Assembly (NCBI GenBank): GCA_026391515.1
Contig: JAPLEC010000195.1
Coordinates: 1 to 10,054 of the forward strand
Source of the DNA: Bacteroidia bacterium
GTDB taxonomy: Bacteria > Bacteroidota > Bacteroidia > Bacteroidales > VadinHA17
Length of the DNA stretch: 10,054 nucleotides
Direction of reading: 5' to 3'
Positions 1 to 6,624 of the stretch are shown in pieces (positions within the stretch are counted from its first letter, which is position 1; the number at the start of each line of letters is the position of its first letter). Position numbers and translations under genes: made by a program. The notes under the pieces were generated by a model. It was given only the letters and a program-made list of their open reading frames with translations, did no database searches and was not told the DNA's origin.

Positions 1-210
1 AGTGCCGTTTTCATCAGTAGAGTTTACAATGTTAAGCTCTGATATTGAATAGTTTATAATCAGTGAGTTATTTGATGACACAACACTATTCTTTTTCACA
101 TCTCGTTCAAGACGGTATTTATAATTCTTTCCTGTCTGGCCGGATGCTGTTGTGGCAATGATAAAAAAAAATGCCAGTAATTTGACCTGTATATTTTTCC
201 CTAAACGCAT
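1..210 (-). CDS. Secreted protein, N-terminal fragment (gene runs off left edge)
   Basis: Reading the minus strand from the ATG at 210-208 gives 70 codons with no stop up to the window edge, so only the N terminus is present. It begins MRLGKNIQVK, followed by a hydrophobic stretch (LLAFFFIIATTAS) and a probable signal peptidase I site, ASG before Gln25. The mature part starts QTGKNYKYRLERDV and continues into a beta-rich segment around residues 48-65 (SLIINYSISELNIV). This texture recalls the N-terminal region of Bacteroidota gingipain-like C25 peptidases or other type IX-secreted proteins, but the fragment is too short to assign a family; that resemblance is only an impression. It is divergent from the propeller-phosphatase gene across a 130-150 base spacer. 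The export prediction is firm, the function unknown. Confidence 0.75.
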   Translation of the reverse strand, partial: MRLGKNIQVKLLAFFFIIATTASGQTGKNYKYRLERDVKKNSVVSSNNSLIINYSISELNIVNSTDENGT

Positions 211-214
211 CAGT

Positions 215-228
215 GTTAATTAATTAAC
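215..228. repeat. 14-base perfect AT-rich palindrome
   Basis: GTTAATTAATTAAC reads the same on both strands and lies four bases upstream of the start codon of the left-edge minus-strand gene, inside its leader. It could be a small operator or simply an outcome of AT-rich composition. Nothing else supports a regulatory role. Confidence 0.3.
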
Positions 229-291
229 GCAGTCCCCTAAATTCCAAAGGCAAGTTATTAAAATTTCAATATATAACGAATGTGAGAATAA

Positions 292-299
292 TAAATTTG
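292..299 (+). promoter_or_regulatory. Candidate Bacteroidota -7 box for the propeller-phosphatase operon
   Basis: TAAATTTG matches the Bacteroidota sigma-ABfr -7 consensus TAnnTTTG exactly. It lies 69 bases before the preferred ATG at 361 and would give a leader of roughly 50-60 bases. No convincing -33 TTG box is seen at the usual 19-21 base spacing (the nearest candidate, TTTC at 264-267, is 24 bases away). In such AT-rich DNA the match could be accidental. Confidence 0.35.
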
Positions 300-360
300 A
301 TTAAAATAATAAGATTTGTATTTTTATAGTTGATTTTGTTACATGAACATGCAAAGTGCC

Positions 361-3300
361 ATGAAAAAATTCATTGTATTATTAGTTTTAAGCTCTTTGG
401 GTTTGGGATTATTTGCCCAGGTAAATAAATATGGGACTCCGGTTGCAAAGAGCTACAGCATGCAGATTACTCATGGCACCGAATATAACTGGTCAATTAC
501 TAAAGATAAATTCGGCTCAGTATATTTTGGAAACGATGATAACCAGGTAATAAAATATGACGGCAGCAATTGGACAACAATCCCTTTAAGTAAGGAGAAT
601 ACTACAATTGCCAGGGCTTTGGGTACTGATCAGAATGGAATTATTTATGTCGGTGGCTTAAATGAATTCGGATATATTGAACCCGATTCATCCGGCAAGC
701 GTGCATATGTTTCATTGTCGGGACAGATCTCTTCTGCCAGGAATCTGACCTCTCTCAGCATGAGCGATTCAGCAAAAGCAAAATATGCAGAACCTTCTAA
801 TCTGAACATTGGAGAGATTCAGTCACTTATTGTTAAAGATTCAAAAGTCTATTTTCTAAGTGCGGGTACCCTGATAATATATAATACAGTTGATGGCGAT
901 CTTAGTTATATAAATCTCAGGGATCTTGGTTACAGGCAATTTTTAAGGATATTCTCTATTAATGATAAAATCATCCTTGCCAGCAATAATTATGGAATTT
1001 TTGAATTTAAGGACGGAAAAATATTACAGATGCCAAATGGCAGTTTCTTTAAACAAAAGAGATGCTTGTCAATTCTACCTCATCAGAAAAATAAGGTAGT
1101 TATCGGAACAGTGAGTTCAGGTATTTTTCTTTATGATTATTCTGATGGCTCCATTGACAGCAGTTTCGTTGATCGGAAATTTTTCGACTTCTTTAAAACA
1201 TTGCAGGTTTATTGCGGAGTGAAACTCGTAACAGGTGAATTAATCTATGGCACTTTAACTGATGGTATCTATATTATCAGTGATAAAGGTCAGTATATAG
1301 GACATTGGACCAGCAAAAACACTGACTTGTTGGATAATGTCATCACAGCGATCTATGCTGATCCGGATGCAAATTCTGAGTTATGGATCGCTGCAGACGG
1401 GTCAGTTACCAAGGCTTATGTAAACCTTCCTTTTACTCAGATTTCCGAGAAAGCAGGAATCGATGGAAGCGTAAACAATTTCTGCACCTTTAATGGATCT
1501 CTATATATCGCCACTGACAAAGGTTTATTTAGGAGCACCACAGACGAAGAGGGAAGCAGGATGTTCAAACAATTCGCTGGTATATCCTCCCAGATTCTAC
1601 CGGTGAATGTTGCAAAAGTTGCGAATGACAGTTTTCTTCTTGCCGGATCGCTACTTGAAGGAGTTTATAAGATAAGTACAAACGGAAAAACAGAAATCCT
1701 TAAGGGGAATATCATTGATGCGGATATACCGAACCTGAAGCAACCATTTATTGCCAGGAGCATTTTCCAGTCAAATGTAAAAAAGAACAGATTTTATTTT
1801 GGAATGACAAATTCTGCAATCCGGGTTCTGGAATATAACCATGGATTATGGAAATTTGTCTCCAATGTAAAAGGACAGAAAGGTTATGCTGATTATCTGA
1901 CCGAACTTCAAAATGGCGATCTGATATTTGAAACCATGTTTCCCGATGGTCTTTACAGATTGCATTTAAATGATACAGTTCCTGTTAAATATACTGCTAA
2001 CCAGGGAGTTCCGGATAGCAGTCTTAACTTTCTCAAAGAATATAACGGATCATTATGTTTGACAACCGGAGCCGGCATCTTTAAGCTGGATGAGAAAAAC
2101 GATAAATGGATTCCGTTCGACGAAATGACAGGTGGCTATACAAAAAACAAGAATGTCGATGGTTTTACAGCTGAAAAAAACGGGAACTTGTGGCTTACAA
2201 TTAAAGAACAGAGATTTTACGATGTCCTCTTCACACATGAAAATGATAGCATGGTAATGTATAAAGGTGGTGCTCTTGCTATTCTTCCTAATCTGGAATT
2301 CTTCTGTATAAATTCTATTGACGGACGTGACTGGTTTACAAAATTCAAAAGCCTGTATATCGTTGATAGAGAAAAACTTAAACTTAAACTTCCTGAAGCT
2401 CAGACACTTCTGACAAAAATCGTTGTATTAAGCCATGGAAAAGATTCTTTGGTTATGAATGAGACATTTTATAAAAATGGACCAAATGGACGGAGGTATC
2501 CGGTAGTTTCAAATCTAGACCAGAAGCCACCTGAATTCAACTACAAATATAATTCACTATCGTTCTTCTGGACAACACCCTATCTGATCCAGGAAGAGGA
2601 TATATTATACAGCTATATGCTGTTAGGATATGATGATAAGTGGTCTAACTGGGAAAAAATAAGTTACAAGGACTATACTAATCTCTCTTTCGGAAAATAC
2701 ACTTTCAAAGTAAAAGCAAGGACAGTTACGGAAATTGAATCAAAGGAAGCTGAATATAGTTTTATTATTCTCAAACCATGGTATCTTACACCCTGGATGA
2801 TAATACTTTACATCATAGCAACAATATTATCTGTTCTTGGAATTATTGCAGCATATACAAAGAGATTAAAGAATGAAAACATCCGGCTTGAAGGGATTGT
2901 GGCTGAAAGAACTGCTGTTGTGGTCAAACAGAAGGAAGAGTTGGAATCAAGCATTCACTATGCAAGACGAATACAGATGGCTTTGCTTCCTTCAGAGTCT
3001 ATACTAACTGAGAACATAAAGAATTACTTTGTCCTTTTCAAACCAAGAGATATAGTCAGCGGCGATTTTTACTGGATGGAGAAAAAAGGAGATAGACTTT
3101 ATATTGTGGCAGCCGATTGTACAGGCCATGGCGTTCCAGGTGCATTTATGAGCCTTCTCGGTATGTCATTCCTCGATGAAATAATTGATACGGAATCTGC
3201 TCCACGGGCTGACTTCATTCTTAATCGGCTTCGTCTGCATGTCACTGAGTCATTAAAACAGGTTGGAGGAGAAGATGAAGCAAAAGATGGTATGGATATA

Positions 3301-3768
3301 GCATTGCTGGTAATTGATTTCAATTCAAAGCATATCGAATTTTCAGGAGCTTACAATCCTTGTTTCAGAGTTAGAAAACTTACTGAAAATGAAGCTGTGA
3401 AATATAAAGACGATTCAACAGAAATGCCCGATGGAACAATGTCGAACGGAAAATATCTTCTTGAAACAATATTTGCAAGCAAAATGCCAATCGGAATATC
3501 TTCGAAAATGAATGAAGATTTTGTCTTTTATGACTGGGTTCTTGAAAAGGGAATCTCTTATTACCTCTTTTCTGATGGATATATTGACCAGTTCGGTGGA
3601 GAACATGGCCGTAAGTTTATGAAGAAAAACTTTAAAAAGTTTATCCTCGAAATTCAGGATTACCCCATGAACAAACAAAAAGAACTGCTTGAAGAGAACC
3701 TCAGAAACTGGATGGGACAGACACCTCAGATTGACGATATCCTCGTTATGGGGATAAGAACTGAATGA
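361..3768 (+). CDS. Periplasmic propeller sensor with cytoplasmic SpoIIE/PP2C serine phosphatase
   Basis: Predicted one-pass inner-membrane sensor that would couple ligand binding in the periplasm to dephosphorylation of a cytoplasmic protein, typically an anti-sigma antagonist. Numbering from the ATG at 361 (1135 aa): signal peptide MKKFIVLLVLSSLGLGLFA cut before Gln20; residues about 25-700 of repeated propeller blades with Reg_prop texture (NVITAIYADPD, LWIAADG, GSLYIATDKGLF); Y_Y_Y domain about 725-800; transmembrane helix about 812-833; coiled-coil linker about 835-880; SpoIIE domain about 890-1135. The PP2C metal-binding aspartates are all present: SGDFYW (D902), ADCTGHG (D919), SDG (D1072) and DDIL (D1125/D1126), plus DGMD at 976-979. 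It is therefore probably active. Unlike the common hybrid two-component relatives it has no histidine kinase, receiver or DNA-binding domain. In-frame ATGs at 343 and 349 would add 6 or 4 residues; 361 is preferred because it gives a standard MKK signal peptide. It is probably the first gene of a four-gene operon. Confidence 0.92.
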   Translation: MKKFIVLLVLSSLGLGLFAQVNKYGTPVAKSYSMQITHGTEYNWSITKDKFGSVYFGNDDNQVIKYDGSNWTTIPLSKENTTIARALGTDQNGIIYVGGLNEFGYIEPDSSGKRAYVSLSGQISSARNLTSLSMSDSAKAKYAEPSNLNIGEIQSLIVKDSKVYFLSAGTLIIYNTVDGDLSYINLRDLGYRQFLRIFSINDKIILASNNYGIFEFKDGKILQMPNGSFFKQKRCLSILPHQKNKVVIGTVSSGIFLYDYSDGSIDSSFVDRKFFDFFKTLQVYCGVKLVTGELIYGTLTDGIYIISDKGQYIGHWTSKNTDLLDNVITAIYADPDANSELWIAADGSVTKAYVNLPFTQISEKAGIDGSVNNFCTFNGSLYIATDKGLFRSTTDEEGSRMFKQFAGISSQILPVNVAKVANDSFLLAGSLLEGVYKISTNGKTEILKGNIIDADIPNLKQPFIARSIFQSNVKKNRFYFGMTNSAIRVLEYNHGLWKFVSNVKGQKGYADYLTELQNGDLIFETMFPDGLYRLHLNDTVPVKYTANQGVPDSSLNFLKEYNGSLCLTTGAGIFKLDEKNDKWIPFDEMTGGYTKNKNVDGFTAEKNGNLWLTIKEQRFYDVLFTHENDSMVMYKGGALAILPNLEFFCINSIDGRDWFTKFKSLYIVDREKLKLKLPEAQTLLTKIVVLSHGKDSLVMNETFYKNGPNGRRYPVVSNLDQKPPEFNYKYNSLSFFWTTPYLIQEEDILYSYMLLGYDDKWSNWEKISYKDYTNLSFGKYTFKVKARTVTEIESKEAEYSFIILKPWYLTPWMIILYIIATILSVLGIIAAYTKRLKNENIRLEGIVAERTAVVVKQKEELESSIHYARRIQMALLPSESILTENIKNYFVLFKPRDIVSGDFYWMEKKGDRLYIVAADCTGHGVPGAFMSLLGMSFLDEIIDTESAPRADFILNRLRLHVTESLKQVGGEDEAKDGMDIALLVIDFNSKHIEFSGAYNPCFRVRKLTENEAVKYKDDSTEMPDGTMSNGKYLLETIFASKMPIGISSKMNEDFVFYDWVLEKGISYYLFSDGYIDQFGGEHGRKFMKKNFKKFILEIQDYPMNKQKELLEENLRNWMGQTPQIDDILVMGIRTE

Positions 3769-3792
3769 TACCCCGCAAAAAGAAGCTAAAAT

Positions 3793-4545
3793 ATGATAAC
3801 TAATTCATTAATAAAGGTTAATAGAATTATTGCTTTCTTAATATTTATTGCCATGACTACTTCGACTTTTTCCCAGAATAACCCTGCCAGTGATAAGATC
3901 AGTACTTCTGCAGGAGACGTTGAAATGTATTTTATAGGACATGGGTCACTGATGTTCAAATTGAACTCATTTGTCATCCATATTGATCCTGTCCGCTCTT
4001 CAGGTAACTATGATAATCTTCCTCAAGCTGATCTCATCCTGGTTACCCATGAACACTACGATCATCTCGATGCCAGCCTGATCGAAAAACTGCGTAAGCC
4101 GGAAACAGTTTTAATAGGTAACCAAAATAGTGCTGATCAAGTAAAATGGGCCCAGGCCATGAAAGCTGGGGATAAAAAGGTAGTCAAAAACATTACTGTT
4201 GAAGCTGTCCCGGCATATAATATAGTTAATATGCGGGCACCCGGATCCCCTTTCCATCCGAAAGGAACTGGTAATGGATATATTCTGACTATAGGAGATA
4301 AGAAGTTCTATATCGCGGGTGATACAGAAAACACTCCTGAAATGAAAGCGCTTAAAGATATAGATGTTGCTTTCCTTCCAATGAATCTGCCTTACACTAT
4401 GACTCCTGAAATGGTCGCCGATGCTGCCAGAGCATTCAAACCAAAAATATTGTATCCATACCATTATGGAGATACAAATGCTGAAGAATTAGTTAAGCTA
4501 TTGAAGGACACAGATATAACAGTTAGAATCAGAGACTTGAAATAA
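3793..4545 (+). CDS. Exported metallo-beta-lactamase-fold hydrolase, UlaG-like (COG2220 type)
   Basis: A 250-residue protein of the metallo-beta-lactamase fold, resembling the UlaG-like subgroup whose members hydrolyse lactones, phosphodiesters or other small esters. The zinc motif HEHYDH is at residues 86-91 (H86, H88, D90, H91), and further probable ligands or active-site residues are GDT (D177) and PYHYG (H224). The VPAYN segment at 139-143 followed by FHPKG (H155) is characteristic of this subgroup, in place of the histidine of classical beta-lactamases. The N terminus (MITNSLIKVNR, then a hydrophobic run ending TFS before Gln28) is a Sec signal peptide, so the enzyme should act in the periplasm, whereas E. 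coli UlaG is cytoplasmic. It starts 24 bases after the phosphatase stop and ends 6 bases before the reductase start, so co-transcription is likely. The substrate cannot be inferred; a beta-lactamase role is not supported. Confidence 0.9.
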   Translation: MITNSLIKVNRIIAFLIFIAMTTSTFSQNNPASDKISTSAGDVEMYFIGHGSLMFKLNSFVIHIDPVRSSGNYDNLPQADLILVTHEHYDHLDASLIEKLRKPETVLIGNQNSADQVKWAQAMKAGDKKVVKNITVEAVPAYNIVNMRAPGSPFHPKGTGNGYILTIGDKKFYIAGDTENTPEMKALKDIDVAFLPMNLPYTMTPEMVADAARAFKPKILYPYHYGDTNAEELVKLLKDTDITVRIRDLK

Positions 4546-4551
4546 GAATAC

Positions 4552-5739
4552 ATGAAAAGAATAAACAGAAGAGGATTCTTAAGGACAGGAATAACGGGGG
4601 CAGGAGCGATAGCGCTCTCTCCATCCGTCTTGTCAGCAGTATCGCCGGTTCAGGAAAAAAATGTCATATACCGTACTCTTGGCAAAACAGGTTTAAAAGT
4701 GCCTGTAGTCAGTTTTGGTGTGATGCGATCCGACAATTCAAGCCTGTGCAAGGCAGCTTATGACAAGGGGATAAAACTTTTTGATACAGCTAACGGATAC
4801 CAGGGTGGCAATAACGAAACAATGCTGGGTAATTTGTTCAAAGATCATCAAAGAGATTCTTTCTTGCTTGCAACAAAGGTCCCTCCAAACACTAGCAGGG
4901 AAGGTAAGATAACTGATCAAACAACTCCTGAGAGATTTCTGGAATTATTTAAAACAAGTCTTTCACGTCTGCAAATGGATTATGTCGATATCCTTTATAT
5001 ACATGATGTCAGCAATCCTGAATTACTTGAATATAAGCCGATAGTAAATGCACTAGAAAAGTTGAAGAAAGATGGAAAAACCAGGTTCATAGGATTTTCT
5101 ACACACAGAAATGAACCTGTAGTTATAAATGCTGCAGCTGATTCCGGAGATTGGGATGTGATTTTGACTTCATATAATTATAAACAGGCTTATGTTACTG
5201 AATTGACGGCAGCTATTAAAAAAGCTGCTGATGCTGGCATAGGCATTGTTGCCATGAAAACACTTGCAGGAGGAGGATTCCTTGACAGGGAGAGAACAAA
5301 ACCAATGAATACTACGGCAGCATTGAAATGGGTCCTGTCAAATCCGGCTGTCTGTACAACAATTCCCGGCATGACAAGTTTTGATCAGCTTGAACTTAAT
5401 TCAAAAATCCTCGAAGACATCACGCTTAATGAACAGGAAAAAACCGACTTGCTCGCGGATATCTCTGAACCAGGACTCTTTTGCTCCGGCTGCAAGCAAT
5501 GCAGCCAGGCATGTCCGTATAACCTTCCGATTCCTGATCTGATGCGTGCTTATATGTATGCTTATGGTTATTCTCAGCCATCATTGGCACTGGGTCTTCT
5601 TAAGGATTTGGGGATATCCGGCAATCCATGCAGCAATTGTGATGTTTGCAACGTTCAGTGTTCCAGAAACTTCCAAATAAGAGAGAAGATTACAGATATT
5701 TCAAGACTTGCAGATATTCCTGCAGATTTTCTGTCCTGA
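4552..5739 (+). CDS. Tat-exported aldo/keto reductase with two C-terminal 4Fe-4S motifs
   Basis: A 395-residue oxidoreductase of the COG1453-like group. Residues 1-29 form a twin-arginine signal (NRRGFLRTG, then a weakly hydrophobic Gly/Ala-rich stretch), so it is probably folded and loaded with cofactor before export. The aldo/keto reductase barrel covers about 38-300, starting at YRTLGKTGLKVP. The catalytic tetrad is visible: D78 (FDTANGY), Y83, K109 (LATKV) and H151 (YIHDV). The nucleotide-side strand reads MKTLAGGG (235-242). The C-terminal region carries two ferredoxin-type clusters: C311-x2-C314-x2-C317-x3-C321-P and C360-x2-C363-x2-C366-x3-C370. Such proteins could pass electrons between a nicotinamide- or flavin-type centre and an external partner, but the donor available in the periplasm is unknown. 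It lies 6 bases after the hydrolase gene and 35 bases before the DUF6599-like gene, pointing to a single transcript. The fold and clusters are secure; the substrate is not known. Confidence 0.93.
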   Translation: MKRINRRGFLRTGITGAGAIALSPSVLSAVSPVQEKNVIYRTLGKTGLKVPVVSFGVMRSDNSSLCKAAYDKGIKLFDTANGYQGGNNETMLGNLFKDHQRDSFLLATKVPPNTSREGKITDQTTPERFLELFKTSLSRLQMDYVDILYIHDVSNPELLEYKPIVNALEKLKKDGKTRFIGFSTHRNEPVVINAAADSGDWDVILTSYNYKQAYVTELTAAIKKAADAGIGIVAMKTLAGGGFLDRERTKPMNTTAALKWVLSNPAVCTTIPGMTSFDQLELNSKILEDITLNEQEKTDLLADISEPGLFCSGCKQCSQACPYNLPIPDLMRAYMYAYGYSQPSLALGLLKDLGISGNPCSNCDVCNVQCSRNFQIREKITDISRLADIPADFLS

Positions 5740-5774
5740 TTATATACCTTTCACTTATTACAATTCATCTTAAA

Positions 5775-6620
5775 ATGAAAAATAAAATCCTCATGGGCTT
5801 GTCTTTTGCCCTTCTTTCATGTTTTACTTATGCGCAGGAAGTTACATTTCCTGAACTGGAAGGCTTTAAGAAAATAACAAAGTATCCTGTTTATGTACCG
5901 GAAAACCTCTGGGATTTCATAGATGGTGCAGCTGACACTTACCTGGCCCTCGGCTTTGTTGACCTTCATGTAGTCGAATATAAAAAAGGGAAAGAGATAA
6001 TAAAGCTTGAAATATACCATCACAGCAATCATACGATGGCTTTCGGAATTTATGCTTCAGAACGTTCGCCTTCTTACAGATTTATGAATCTTGGATCGCA
6101 GGGTTACATCGCTGATGGTGCTATTAATTTTTTTAAGGGCAACTATTACGTTAAGCTCAGAACATATTCAAAAAAACCGAAAATACTTCATTCTGAAGAA
6201 TCATTGGCACAAATGGTAGCAGGAACGCTTGAAGGTGAAGCTGATATGCCATCTATGCTTTCTCAGTTTCCTGATGAAGGGAGAAAGAAAAATGAAGAAA
6301 CTTATATTAATGAAAGCGTGCTTGGCCAGGAATTCTTAAAAAGTGCATTTAAATCTGACTATCAGGTTGATAATGACAATTTTAGTATATTCCTGATAAA
6401 ATCAGAATCTCCGAAAGAAGCGCTCAAAACAGCAACAACTTACTTAGCCACAGCAGGTATTGAAGCTGGTCAGTCAGACAATGGAAAATTTGTTTTTACC
6501 GATGGATATAACGGAACAATTTTCCTTTCGTGGAAAGAAAACACGATTGTGATAATCTCTGGTCTTGCAAAAGACCAGGCAGGTATTGCAGATAAATATA
6601 CTTCTGCAATTCTTCAGTAA
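5775..6620 (+). CDS. Secreted DUF6599-like protein
   Basis: A 281-residue protein with a signal peptide (MKNKILMGLSFALLSCFTYA, cut before Gln21). The mature part contains PENLWDFIDGAADTYLALGF (about 41-60), then segments I recognise as typical of DUF6599 proteins: a YHHSNHTMAFGIYASERSP stretch, a GYIADGAINFFKGNYYVKL stretch, and a C-terminal half ending in a strand pair rich in Phe and Ile. No catalytic motif or metal site of a known enzyme family is obvious. The same frame stays open back to an ATG at 5646 inside the reductase gene, but 5775 is chosen because it gives a clean signal peptide and avoids a 94-base overlap with the upstream iron-sulfur coding region. It is the last gene of the plus-strand operon, and its stop lies 4 bases from the stop of the convergent DoxX fusion gene. 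The role is unknown; its company suggests an accessory or binding protein for the exported reductase. Confidence 0.85.
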   Translation: MKNKILMGLSFALLSCFTYAQEVTFPELEGFKKITKYPVYVPENLWDFIDGAADTYLALGFVDLHVVEYKKGKEIIKLEIYHHSNHTMAFGIYASERSPSYRFMNLGSQGYIADGAINFFKGNYYVKLRTYSKKPKILHSEESLAQMVAGTLEGEADMPSMLSQFPDEGRKKNEETYINESVLGQEFLKSAFKSDYQVDNDNFSIFLIKSESPKEALKTATTYLATAGIEAGQSDNGKFVFTDGYNGTIFLSWKENTIVIISGLAKDQAGIADKYTSAILQ

Positions 6621-6624
6621 GGCA

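Noticed and set aside
4111..4464. Minus-strand open frame opposite the hydrolase gene
   Set aside because: It lies wholly within the hydrolase gene, which has intact zinc motifs; the translated product has no family texture.
5646..5774. In-frame N-terminal extension of the DUF6599-like gene overlapping the reductase gene
   Set aside because: The 43 extra residues lie largely within the reductase's second Fe-S coding region and would bury the signal peptide starting at 5775.
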